Position numbers and translations under genes: made by a program | NCBI GenBank assembly: GCA_905339295.1 | Contig: CAJPFI010000035.1 | Coordinates: forward strand, 1 to 64,000 | From: Burkholderiales bacterium | Lineage (GTDB): Bacteria > Pseudomonadota > Gammaproteobacteria > Burkholderiales > Casimicrobiaceae | Reading direction: 5' to 3' | Length of the DNA stretch: 64,000 nucleotides | In this document: in pieces, positions 7,591-15,959 of the stretch | Layout of the letters: every line of letters begins with the position of its first letter | Position numbering within the stretch: position 1 is the stretch's first letter | The notes under the pieces: generated by a model | The model's database searches: none | Told to the model about the DNA's origin: nothing | Seen by the model: only the letters and a program-made list of their open reading frames with translations

Positions 7591-9080
7591 CTGAACGAGC
7601 CGGACATCAGCAGGCCGATCTCCTCGGCGTTCGTGTCGCGCGTCGGGCGCGCGTCGGAGAGCCGTCCCTGCGCGATGACCGCGAGCCGGTCGCAGATCTC
7701 GAACAGCTCGTCCAGCTCCTCGGAGACGACGAGCACCGCGACGCCGGCGTCGCGCAGGTCGACGAGCGCCTGGCGGATCTGCGCGGCCGCGCCGACGTCC
7801 ACCCCCCAAGTCGGCTGCGCGGCGATCATCACCTTCGGCATCTGCCGGATCTCGCGTCCGACGATGAACTTCTGCAGGTTGCCGCCCGAGAGCGATCGCG
7901 CGACGGCATCGGCGCCGCCCGCCTTCACATTGAACTGCGCGATCGTCGCGCGCGCGTACTCGCGCACCGCGTCCATGCGCACGAAGCCGTGTCCGACCAG
8001 CCCCTGCCGGTGCGCGGTCAACAGCGCGTTCTCGGCGAGCGACATCTCGGGCACCGCGCCACGCCCGAGGCGCTCCTCGGGGACGAACGCGAGGCCGAGC
8101 GCGCGACGCTCCTCGGCGTCGAGCCTGCCGGCCGCCGCGCCCATCAGCCGCACGACCCCCGCGTCCGCGACGGTGCGCTCGCCGGACAGCGCCGCCATCA
8201 GCTCCTTCTGCCCGTTGCCCGAGACCCCCGCGATGCCGACGATCTCGCCGGCGTGCACGGTGAGCCGGATCCTGTTGAGCGCCGTCCCGAACGGATCGTC
8301 GGCGGGAAGCGTGAGGCCGTCGACGACGAGCCGCGGCTCGCCGGCGTGCGCCTCCCGATGCTCCGGGTGCGGCAGGTCGCCGCCGATCATCATGCGCGCG
8401 AGCGACGCCGAGGACTCCTGGCGCGGGTCGCAGGTACCGGTGACCTTGCCCGCGCGCAGCACCGTCGCGCGGTCGCACAACGCGCGGATCTCGTCGAGCT
8501 TGTGGCTGATGTAGAGGATGCTGCGGCCCTCGCCCGACAGCCGCCGCAGCGTCTCGAACAGCTTCGCGACCGCCTGCGGCGTCAGAACCGAGGTCGGCTC
8601 GTCCATGATCAGCAGTCGCGGGTCCTGCAGCAGGCAGCGCACGATCTCGACGCGCTGGCGCTCGCCGACCGACATCGTGTGCACGTGGCGGTCGGGGTCG
8701 AGCGGCAGCCCGTAACGCGCCGACACGTCGCGTATGCGTGCCGGCAGGTCGCCGCGGGCGCGCTCCGCGTCGAGCGCCAGCGCGATGTTCTCGGCCACGG
8801 TCAGCGTCTCGAACAGCGAGAAATGCTGGAACACCATGCCGATGCCGAGCTTGCGCGCGCGCGCCGGGCTGGCGATCGCCACCTCGCGGCCTTCCCAGCG
8901 GATCGTCCCGGCGTCCGGCTTGACGACGCCGTAGATGACCTTCATCAGCGTCGACTTGCCCGCGCCGTTCTCGCCCAGCACCGCGTGGATCTCGCCCGGC
9001 TCGACGTCGAGGTCGATGCCGTCGTTCGCGACGACCGACGGGTAGACCTTGGTGATGCCCGAGAGCGAGAGTCGTGCCAT
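7569..9080 (-). CDS. Nucleoside-type ABC transporter ATPase (duplicated nucleotide-binding domains)
   Basis: Double ATPase of 503 residues, related to sugar/nucleoside importers (RbsA-like). The first domain has Walker A GENGAGKST, signature SVGERQRVEI and Walker B LLIMDEPTSVLT. The second has a degenerate Walker A (GVSGNGQKE), signature SLSGGNLQKFIVGRE and VMIAAQPTWGVD where Walker B lies. Asymmetric sites of this kind are normal in the family. The start MARLSLSG at 9080 lies directly behind GACCCC of a repeat. The C terminus (SAMGSEP) is encoded by an inserted palindromic repeat. It powers the two downstream permeases. Confidence 0.9.
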   Translation of the reverse strand: MARLSLSGITKVYPSVVANDGIDLDVEPGEIHAVLGENGAGKSTLMKVIYGVVKPDAGTIRWEGREVAIASPARARKLGIGMVFQHFSLFETLTVAENIALALDAERARGDLPARIRDVSARYGLPLDPDRHVHTMSVGERQRVEIVRCLLQDPRLLIMDEPTSVLTPQAVAKLFETLRRLSGEGRSILYISHKLDEIRALCDRATVLRAGKVTGTCDPRQESSASLARMMIGGDLPHPEHREAHAGEPRLVVDGLTLPADDPFGTALNRIRLTVHAGEIVGIAGVSGNGQKELMAALSGERTVADAGVVRLMGAAAGRLDAEERRALGLAFVPEERLGRGAVPEMSLAENALLTAHRQGLVGHGFVRMDAVREYARATIAQFNVKAGGADAVARSLSGGNLQKFIVGREIRQMPKVMIAAQPTWGVDVGAAAQIRQALVDLRDAGVAVLVVSEELDELFEICDRLAVIAQGRLSDARPTRDTNAEEIGLLMSGSFSAMGSEP

Positions 9081-9160
9081 GGGGTCGGATCTGCCCGTGT
9101 CCGGACACCGATCGCGAGGATCGCGGCCGGCGCCTGCCGGCAACTAGGGCTCCGATCCCG
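9081..9160. repeat. Degenerate copy of the GGGGTCAGA / TCTGACCCC hairpin element
   Basis: Between the xdhC stop and the ATPase start, the minus strand reads CGGGATCGGAGCCCTAG at one end and GATCCGACCCC directly before the ATG at the other. GGGATCGGA and TCCGACCCC are inverted repeats, one base off, and resemble the better preserved elements at 6275-6287 and 7396-7590. The position, stop codon at one arm and start codon at the other, is the same. Confidence 0.55.
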
Positions 9161-10264
9161 TCACGAGCGCTCCCGCTGGCGCGAGAACGGCCGCACCGTC
9201 GTCGGCGCCGCGCTTGCCTGCAGACGCTCGTACACCGCGAGCAGCTCGGCCGCGACGCCCACCGCGATCGCGCCCGGCTCCTTGCTCGCGAGCCCGGCGG
9301 TCGCGCCGATCGGGCAGGTGACGCGTGCGAGGACCGTCTCCTCGGTGCCGCGCGCGGCGAGCCGCCTGGCGAATTGCTCGCGCTTCGCCTTCGAGCCGAT
9401 CAGGCCGAGGTACGCCCAGTCGCCGCGGGCGAGCGCGGCCTCGACGATGTCGAAGTCGAGCGCATGGCTGTGCGTCATCACGACGACGTACGCGCCGCGC
9501 GGCGCGTCGGCAATCTCGTCGACCGGCGCGTCGGTCGCGAGCACCTCGACGTTGGCTGGCACGCTCGCCGGGAAGTCGCTCGCGCGCTCGTCGATCCAGC
9601 GCACCCGGCAGGGAACGGCGCCCAACACCTGCGCGAGCGCGCGCCCGACGTGGCCGTTGCCGAACAGCATCACGTCGAACGCACGCGGGCGCACGACATG
9701 GACGAGCAGCGACGCGCCGTCGACCTCGACCAGGCCGGACGCGCCGCCGGTCGCGAGCCGCGCGCGCGCCGCGGCGACCGCCGTCGAGTCGAGCGCCTCG
9801 CCGCCGAGCGACCCGCGCGAGTCGTCCGCCGTCACGATCATCCTTTGCGGCTCGCCCGTGGTCGCGCCGAGCCGGTGGACCAGCGTGAACGCGGCCGACG
9901 TGCGCTCGCATGCGGTCGCGAGCTCGAGCCACGCCGCCGAGCGGTCGACCACGGTGAACGCGACCGTCGACACGCCTCCGCAGCACTGTCCCAGTCGCGC
10001 GGCGAGCGGGAAGCGGACGAGCCAGGTCGACGCGGGCGTCGCCCCTGCGATCGCTTCGCGCGCGAGCTTCGTCGATTCGTGCTCGAGGTGTCCCCCGCCG
10101 ATCGTGCCGTGCTGGCCCTCGGCGGTCACGATCATCCACGCGCCCGCCTCGCGCGGCACCGAGCCCGCGCCGTGCGCGACCACGACGAGCACGGCGCGCC
10201 CGCCCGCGGCGATCGCCTTCGACAGTGCGGCGCAGAGTCCGGTCATCGCGTCGTCGCCGTGCAT
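9161..10264 (-). CDS. xdhC: XdhC/CoxI-family molybdenum enzyme maturation factor
   Basis: Protein of about 367 residues of the XdhC family, which binds molybdenum cofactor and helps sulfurate and insert it into xanthine dehydrogenase. Visible features are the N-terminal VVAHGAGSVPREAGAWMIV and GTIGGGHLEHE segment, the LGQCCGGVSTVAF cysteine motif, and a C-terminal NAD-binding-like fold with LFGNGHVGRAL and VVMTHSHALDFDIVEAAL, then YLGLIGSKAKR. The start is uncertain: 10264 (MHGDD) has GGAG very close upstream, and 10246 (MTGLC) is an alternative. It follows xdhB after a repeat-filled gap of about 340 bases. Confidence 0.9.
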   Translation of the reverse strand: MHGDDAMTGLCAALSKAIAAGGRAVLVVVAHGAGSVPREAGAWMIVTAEGQHGTIGGGHLEHESTKLAREAIAGATPASTWLVRFPLAARLGQCCGGVSTVAFTVVDRSAAWLELATACERTSAAFTLVHRLGATTGEPQRMIVTADDSRGSLGGEALDSTAVAAARARLATGGASGLVEVDGASLLVHVVRPRAFDVMLFGNGHVGRALAQVLGAVPCRVRWIDERASDFPASVPANVEVLATDAPVDEIADAPRGAYVVVMTHSHALDFDIVEAALARGDWAYLGLIGSKAKREQFARRLAARGTEETVLARVTCPIGATAGLASKEPGAIAVGVAAELLAVYERLQASAAPTTVRPFSRQRERS

Positions 10265-10341
10265 CGCTCCAAGGCGTCCCAATGCGCGAGGATACGCGCT
10301 TGCGGCTCGGGCCTCAGCCCGGCACTTCGCTCATGGGAAGC

Positions 10342-10595
10342 GATGTCGGGCTGAAGCCCGACCCACGGGGTGGCGGATTCGCTGCGAGAGAGGGCGATGT
10401 CGGGCTGAAGCCCGACCCACGGGGTGGCGGGAACGGTGCGAGAGGTGGTGATGTCGGGCTGATGCCCGACCCACGAGGTGGCGGATTCGGTGCGAGAGGT
10501 GGCGATGTCGGGCTGAAGCCTGATCCACGGGGTGGCGGATTCGCGGCGAGAGGTGGTGATGTCGGGCTGAAGCCCGACCCACGGGCGGGCGGGTT
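10342..10595. repeat. Five tandem 54-bp REP-like palindromic units
   Basis: The palindrome GTCGGGCTGAAGCCCGAC recurs at an exact 54-bp period, with units beginning GATG at 10342, 10396, 10450, 10504 and 10558. Each continues CCACGGGGTGGCGG and ends GAGAGGTGGT or similar. Units 3 and 4 carry single-base changes in the stem. The array fills the gap between xdhB and xdhC. The same palindrome heads the array at 33646-33871. GTGG at the foot of the stem resembles the tetranucleotide of REP elements moved by RAYT transposases, but no such gene is in the window. Confidence 0.92.
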
Positions 10596-10604
10596 CGCCG
10601 CGAT

Positions 10605-12971
10605 TCACCGCGTCGTCTCCGCGCTCGTCGCGGTCGCGGACCGGGCGCGCCGCTCGATGTCCTCGACCGCGCGCAGGACGCGCTCGTCGGTCGCCGGCGC
10701 GTCGAGGTCGGGCGCGAACCGGTAGTCGGCCACGCTCGCCACCGCGTCGCGCAGCGCGTGGAAGCCGGCGAGCGCGAGCATCAGCGGCGGCTCGCCGACC
10801 GCCTTGCTGCGATAAATCGTCGCCTCGCGGTTCTCGCCGGGCCAGAAGTCGACGCGCGCGCGCGCGGGCCAATCGCGCGACGTCGGGATCTTGTACGTCG
10901 ACGGCGCGTGCGTCGTGAGCCTGCCCTCGTCGTTCCAGACCAGCTCCTCCATCGCGAGCCAGCCCCAGCCCTGCAGGAAGCCGCCCTCGACCTGGCCGCG
11001 GTCGATCGCGGGATTGAGCGAGCGTCCGACGTCGTGGAGGATGTCGACCGCGATGAGCCGGTGCTCGCCGGTCAGCGTGTCGATCGCGACCTCGGCGCAG
11101 GCGGCACCGTACGCATAGTAGAAGAACGGCCGACCGGAGAGCGTCTTGCGGTCGTAGTGGACCTTCGGCGTCGCGTAGAAGCCGGTCGCCGAGAGCGGCA
11201 CGCGCGCGAAGTAGGCCGAGCGCGCGAGCTCCGCGAACGTGAGCGACGCCGGTCCGCCGGACACGACGCCGTCGCGGAATACGATCCCCTGCGGATCGCA
11301 GCCGAACTTGCGTGCGGCGTGCGCGGCGAGCCGCTCGCGGAGCGTGCGCGCCGCGTCCCGCGCCGCCATGCCGTTGAGGTCGCTGCCGGACGAGGCCGCG
11401 GTGGGCGACGCGTTGGGCACCTTGCTCGTGTCCGACGCGCTGACGCGAACGCGCCCTGGCGCGATGCCCAGCTCCTGCGCGACGACCTGCTGCACCTTGG
11501 TGAACAGTCCCTGTCCCATCTCGGTGCCGCCGTGGTTCAGCAGCACGGTGCCGTCCTGGTAGACGTGGACCAGCGCGCCGGCCTGGTTGTAGTGCGTCGC
11601 GGTGAACGAGATGCCGAACTTGACCGGCGTGAGCGCGAGCCCGCGCCTGATGACCGGGCTCGCGCGGTTCCACGCCGCGATCTCGGCGCGCCGCTCCCGG
11701 TAGCGCGAGGTCTGCTCGAGCCTGTCGATCAGCGCGGGCGCGATGTTGTCCTCGACCGTCATGCCGAACGGCGTGACGTTGCGCTCGGCGACGCCGTAGA
11801 GGTTCGCCTTCCGCACGTCGAGCGGGTCGCGGCCGGTCGCGCGCGCGACCGCGTCGATCACCGCCTCGATCGCGAACATGCCCTGCGGGCCGCCGAAGCC
11901 GCGGAACGCGGTGTCGGACACGGTGTTCGTCCGGCACCGGTACGAGTGGATCGCGACGTCGGGCAGCCAGTACGCGTTGTCGGCGTGGAACACGGCACGG
12001 TCGTTCACCGGGCCCGAGAGGTCCGCCGAGAAGCCGCAGCGCGACGCGAGCGTCAGGTCGAGCGCGAGGATGCGGCCCTCGTCGTCGTAGCCGACGTCGT
12101 AGCCGTGGACGAACGCGTGGCGCTTGCCTGTCGAGCGCATGTCGTCGTCGCGGTCGAGCCGGAGCTTGACCGCGCGGCCGGTGCGGCGTGCGAGGATCGC
12201 CGCGACGCACGCGAACAGCGACATCTGCGTTTCCTTTCCGCCGAAGCCGCCGCCCATCCGCCGGCACTCGACGACGACGTCGTGCGCGTCCAGCCCCAGC
12301 GCGTGCGCGACCGTTTGCTGCACCTCGCCCGGGTGCTGCGTCGAGCAGTACACGTGCATCGCGCCGCCCTCGCGCGGCAGCGCGAGCGCGACCTGGCCTT
12401 CGAGGTAGAAGTGGTCCTGTCCGCCGCTGCGGATCGTGCCCGAGAGCCGGTGCGGCGCGCGGGCGAGGGCGCCGGACGCATCGCCGCGCGTCACGTGCAC
12501 CGGCGGCAGCACGAACGACCGCGCGGCCATCGCGGCTTCGACGGTGAGGATCGCCGGCAGCGGCGCGACGTCGATCGTGCCGGCGAGCGCCGCGCGGCGC
12601 GCCGCCTCGACACTCGTCGCCGCGACCGCGAACACCGGCTGGCCGGCGAAATGCACGACGCCGTCGGCGAGGATCGGGTCGTCGTGCTGGATCGGGCCGA
12701 CGTCGTTCGCGCCGGGGATGTCCGCCGCGACGATCACGTCGACGACGCCGGGCACCGAGCGCACGGCGGCGAGGTCGATCGCGCGCAGCCACCCGTGCGC
12801 GGCCGGCGACACGCCGAGCGCGGCGTGCAGCATCCCGCGCGGCTCGGGCAGGTCGTCGGTGTAGTCGGCGTCACCCGACACGTGCATCGCGGCCGAGTCG
12901 TGCGGCAGCGGCGCGCCGACGGCCGGCCCCCCGGCGGCGAGGTCGGGAAGCGGCAGGCGCGGGTCGTTCAT
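10605..12971 (-). CDS. xdhB: Xanthine dehydrogenase, molybdopterin-binding subunit
   Basis: Large catalytic subunit of 788 residues that hydroxylates hypoxanthine and xanthine at the molybdenum centre. Conserved cofactor segments are in order: GQDHFYLEGQ (about 184-193), MGGGFGGKE, the active-site loop DTAFRGFGGPQGM, GGTEMGQG, and the C-terminal SKAVGEPPLMLA containing the catalytic glutamate. The length is normal for bacterial XdhB. It starts 13 bases after xdhA and is followed by the 54-bp repeat array, then xdhC. It works as a heterodimer or heterotetramer with XdhA in the cytoplasm. Confidence 0.95.
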   Translation of the reverse strand: MNDPRLPLPDLAAGGPAVGAPLPHDSAAMHVSGDADYTDDLPEPRGMLHAALGVSPAAHGWLRAIDLAAVRSVPGVVDVIVAADIPGANDVGPIQHDDPILADGVVHFAGQPVFAVAATSVEAARRAALAGTIDVAPLPAILTVEAAMAARSFVLPPVHVTRGDASGALARAPHRLSGTIRSGGQDHFYLEGQVALALPREGGAMHVYCSTQHPGEVQQTVAHALGLDAHDVVVECRRMGGGFGGKETQMSLFACVAAILARRTGRAVKLRLDRDDDMRSTGKRHAFVHGYDVGYDDEGRILALDLTLASRCGFSADLSGPVNDRAVFHADNAYWLPDVAIHSYRCRTNTVSDTAFRGFGGPQGMFAIEAVIDAVARATGRDPLDVRKANLYGVAERNVTPFGMTVEDNIAPALIDRLEQTSRYRERRAEIAAWNRASPVIRRGLALTPVKFGISFTATHYNQAGALVHVYQDGTVLLNHGGTEMGQGLFTKVQQVVAQELGIAPGRVRVSASDTSKVPNASPTAASSGSDLNGMAARDAARTLRERLAAHAARKFGCDPQGIVFRDGVVSGGPASLTFAELARSAYFARVPLSATGFYATPKVHYDRKTLSGRPFFYYAYGAACAEVAIDTLTGEHRLIAVDILHDVGRSLNPAIDRGQVEGGFLQGWGWLAMEELVWNDEGRLTTHAPSTYKIPTSRDWPARARVDFWPGENREATIYRSKAVGEPPLMLALAGFHALRDAVASVADYRFAPDLDAPATDERVLRAVEDIERRARSATATSAETTR

Positions 12972-12984
12972 CGCGGATTGCGCG

Positions 12985-14514
12985 TCAGCCGGCGGCGGCG
13001 AGCTGCTCGACGCGCGTGGCGACCGGTGGGTGGGCGCCGGTCTCGAGCCACATCCTGCGCATCAGGTTGCCGAGCGCGCGGCGGCGGTAGGCGGCGGAGG
13101 CGCGCACGTCGTCGATCGGCGCGAACCCGGCTTCGAGCGCCTGCGCCGCCGCCTCGGCCGACGCCTCGCACCAGCGCGCGCCCGTGAGCGCCGCCTCGGC
13201 CGCGGGCGCGCGCCTCGGCGTCGCGGCAACGCCGCCGCAGCCGATGCGCGCCGACGCGATCCGGTCGCCTTCGAGCACGAGCGCGAACGTCGCGAACACC
13301 GCCGAGATGTCCTGGTCGTAGCGCCGGGAGAGCTTGTACGCGCGCAGCACGAGGCCCGGGGTGCGGCGCGGCACGCGCAGCGACGCGACGAACTCTCCGG
13401 GCGCGCGCGCCGTGTCGCGGTAGGCGAGGTAGAAGTCCTCGAGCGGCAGCGTTCGCGTCGCGCCGTCGCGGCGCAGCGCGACGAGGGCGCCGAGCGCGAT
13501 CAGCGCCGGCATCGAGTCGCCGATGGGCGAGCCGTTCGCGACGTTGCCGCCGAGCGTGCCCGCGTGGCGGATCGGCACCGACGCGAAGCGCACCCACGCC
13601 TCGTGCAGCTCCGGGTAGTCCGCGTCGAGCGCGTCGAACGCCTGGGCGAGCGTGGCGGCCGCGCCGATCTCGAACGCGTCGTCGCGCGCGTGCACCGCCG
13701 CGAGGTCGCGCGCCGCGCCGGTCCAGATCATCGTCCCGAGGTCGCGGTGCTGCTTGGTGATCCACAGGCCGACGTCGGTCGCTCCCGCGACGATGCACGC
13801 CTCGGGATGCGCGGCGCAGGCAGCGGCCAGGCCGTCCGCGTCGACCGGCGCGAGCCAGCGTTGCCCGCCGCCTTCGTAGTCGAACGTCGCGTCGCGCGCG
13901 AGCGAATCGAGCTGCGCGGCGAGCATGTGCTCGTCGGCCGACACGATCCGGCTGCCGTCCGCGGCCAGGCCCGGGCCGCGCCAGCCGGTCGCGCCGCACG
14001 CGTGCGCGTCGATCGCGCCCATGCGCTCGGCCGCGGCGAGGATCGGCCGGTAGCCGGTGCAGCGACACAGGTTGCCCGACAGCGCGTCGTGGACCGCCTC
14101 TCGCGACGGCGCATGCGCGTTCTTGTAGAGGCCGAACAGGCTCATCGCGAAGCCGGGCGTGCAGAACCCGCACTGCGAGCCGTGGCACTCGACGAGCGCC
14201 TGCTGCACCGGATGCGGCCGGCCGGACGGCGTGCGCAGGCTCTCGACGGTGAACACGGCCTTGCCGTCGAGCGAGGGCATGAGACGCAGGCACGCGTTGA
14301 TCGGCTTCCACGCAAGCGTGCCGTCGCCGCGCGACTCGGCCACGACGACGGTGCACGCGCCGCAGTCGCCCTCGGCGCAGCCTTCCTTGGTGCCGGTGAG
14401 GTGGCGCGCTTCGCGCAGCCACGCGAGCAGGGTGGTCTGCGGCGGCATGCCGTCGACGTCGACGCGCTCGCCGTTCAGCACGAGGCGAATCGGATCGGTG
14501 CGGTCGGCGGGCAT
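12985..14514 (-). CDS. xdhA: Xanthine dehydrogenase, Fe-S/FAD small subunit
   Basis: Electron-transfer subunit of 509 residues. An N-terminal [2Fe-2S] ferredoxin domain has Cys46, Cys51, Cys54 and Cys75 (KEGCAEGDCGAC). A second [2Fe-2S] helical domain has Cys115, Cys118, Cys150 and Cys152 (QCGFC, NLCRCTGYRPI). An FAD-binding domain follows (VAGATDVGLW, GGNVANGSPIGDSMPAL). This single-chain Fe-S plus FAD layout is typical of proteobacterial XdhA. I start at MPADRTD (14514); an in-frame ATG at 14565 would add a proline-rich leader. First gene of the purine operon. Confidence 0.93.
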   Translation of the reverse strand: MPADRTDPIRLVLNGERVDVDGMPPQTTLLAWLREARHLTGTKEGCAEGDCGACTVVVAESRGDGTLAWKPINACLRLMPSLDGKAVFTVESLRTPSGRPHPVQQALVECHGSQCGFCTPGFAMSLFGLYKNAHAPSREAVHDALSGNLCRCTGYRPILAAAERMGAIDAHACGATGWRGPGLAADGSRIVSADEHMLAAQLDSLARDATFDYEGGGQRWLAPVDADGLAAACAAHPEACIVAGATDVGLWITKQHRDLGTMIWTGAARDLAAVHARDDAFEIGAAATLAQAFDALDADYPELHEAWVRFASVPIRHAGTLGGNVANGSPIGDSMPALIALGALVALRRDGATRTLPLEDFYLAYRDTARAPGEFVASLRVPRRTPGLVLRAYKLSRRYDQDISAVFATFALVLEGDRIASARIGCGGVAATPRRAPAAEAALTGARWCEASAEAAAQALEAGFAPIDDVRASAAYRRRALGNLMRRMWLETGAHPPVATRVEQLAAAG

Positions 14515-14700
14515 GGGCCGTGTGCGCGGGGGGCCGGGCGGGCGCTGCCCGGGGTCGTCCGGCATCGTCGCGCCGGGCCCCCCCGCTTGTCAATCGCGAC
14601 CGGAAGGCGTGCATACCGTTCGGGACGTGCCGGGCGAGGGCGTTTCCTCTGTGCCGCCGGCCTCCGGCGCCCGGCGCCCGGCGGCCGCGTCGGCACCATT

Positions 14701-14712
14701 CGTGTATACACG
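14701..14712. promoter_or_regulatory. Candidate GntR operator CGTGTATACACG
   Basis: A perfect 12-bp palindrome in the 282-base gap between the divergent xdhA and gntR genes. Its TGTATACA core resembles operators of FCD-type GntR regulators. Position and symmetry suggest control of both promoters; binding is inferred. Confidence 0.55.
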
Positions 14713-14796
14713 ATCGAGACCCATCGTATCCCGCATGGATTGACCCGGCGCGGCGGCCGGGGGTACGCTGGCCCCGCGACGGGGAAGGGGGCCGGC

Positions 14797-15486
14797 ATGG
14801 CGGCGCGGCGGCAGGCGGCGGGGAACGCCGAGGCGAGGATCTGCGACGCGGTGCGCGCCGCGATCCTCGAGCGTCGGCTCGCGCCCGGCACGAAGCTGCA
14901 GGAGGTCGCGCTGGGCGAGTTCTTCGGCGTGTCGCGCACGATCGTGCGGCAGGCGCTGCGGCGGCTCGACCACGAGGGCATCGTCGCGTTACGCGACAAG
15001 CGCGTCGCCGTCGTTGCGCGCCCCTCCGCCGACGAGGTGCGCCATGCGTTCGCGGCGCGTCGCGTGATCGAGGCGGCGGCGGTCGAGGCGGCCGTCGCGC
15101 GCGCCGGCAAGACGGCGATCGCGGCGCTCGGGCGGCTGGTGCGCGACGAGGACGCCGCCTACGCACGCGGCGAGCGCGGTGCCGGGCTCACGCTGTCGCT
15201 CGAGTTCCACCACAGGATCGGCGAGCTTTCGGGCAACCCGGTGCTCGCGCGCTACGCGCGGGAGCTGGTGCTGCAGTCGTCCCTCGCGATCGCGCTCTAC
15301 GAGAAGAGCGGCGACGTGCGCGCGCACGCCGACCACGATGCGCTGGTCGACGCGATCGCGCGGCGCGACGGGCGGCGCGCGGCACGGCTCATGGCGGCCC
15401 ACGTCGACGAGCTCGAGTCGCGTCTCGAGCTCGACGGCGGGCGGGCGCCGCCCACGCTCGCCGAGATCTTCCGGCGCGACGCCTGA
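14797..15486 (+). CDS. GntR-family transcriptional regulator (FCD subfamily)
   Basis: Regulator of 229 residues. The N-terminal winged helix-turn-helix (about 14-78) includes LAPGTKLQEVALGEFFGVSR and TIVRQALRRLDHEGIV. The C-terminal FCD ligand-binding domain has the metal-ligand type residues of FHHRIGELSGN and ADHDALVDAIARRDGRRA. The start ATG follows GGGGAAGGGGG. It is transcribed away from the xdhABC/BMP transporter cluster, with a palindrome between them, so it probably represses purine uptake and oxidation until a purine or breakdown product binds. That role is inferred from context. Confidence 0.88.
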   Translation: MAARRQAAGNAEARICDAVRAAILERRLAPGTKLQEVALGEFFGVSRTIVRQALRRLDHEGIVALRDKRVAVVARPSADEVRHAFAARRVIEAAAVEAAVARAGKTAIAALGRLVRDEDAAYARGERGAGLTLSLEFHHRIGELSGNPVLARYARELVLQSSLAIALYEKSGDVRAHADHDALVDAIARRDGRRAARLMAAHVDELESRLELDGGRAPPTLAEIFRRDA

Positions 15487-15959
15487 GCGGGTCCGCGCCC
15501 GCGCGGCCCTCCCGCGGCGTCGACCGTCCGGCGGCGGGCGGCGGAGTTCTCGTGGAAGCGCTGCCGCGAAGAGCCGCGGCAGCCCGATCCGGGCCGCGAC
15601 GGCAGGCGCGGCGACGACGCATCGCACTGCATCAATGTCTTGCGCGCAGTCCCGTCGGATCCCTCTGGCGCGAAGGGCGCCGGGCCGCGCGCGGCGCCGG
15701 CCGCGCGGCGCGCCGTGGCCCGGGTGTCCGCCCGTCGCACCTCGCGCCGCAGCCGCGACGAGGTGCTACACTCGCCGCGCTTCGACTTCCCGCCGTCTCG
15801 TCGACCCCAATGCGATCGCTCTTCCGCTCCGGGCTCGTTGCCCCCGTCGCCGATGTCGGCGTGGCGGCGCGGCCGGTGGCGGCCGGATGCGCGGCCGGGC
15901 GCGGCCGGGCGTCCCGCGGACGGCGCGGTCCGATCGTGTCCTGAGCGCGCGACGAGCCC
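15487..15959. other. Intergenic region upstream of the Mla-type operon
   Basis: A 473-base very GC-rich gap. The only promoter-like feature I see is TACACT near 15767-15772, which could be a -10 element for the lipid transporter operon, without a clear -35. Short frames here look like composition artefacts. Confidence 0.4.

Noticed and set aside
10342-10595. Possible CRISPR array
   Set aside because: The whole 54-bp unit is conserved, so there are no unique spacers, and no cas gene is present.
10225-10725. Open frame with an 18-residue repeat (GDVGLKPDPRGGG)
   Set aside because: A by-product of the 54-bp DNA repeat, whose period is divisible by three; no ribosome site, and the sequence is palindromic rather than codon-like.
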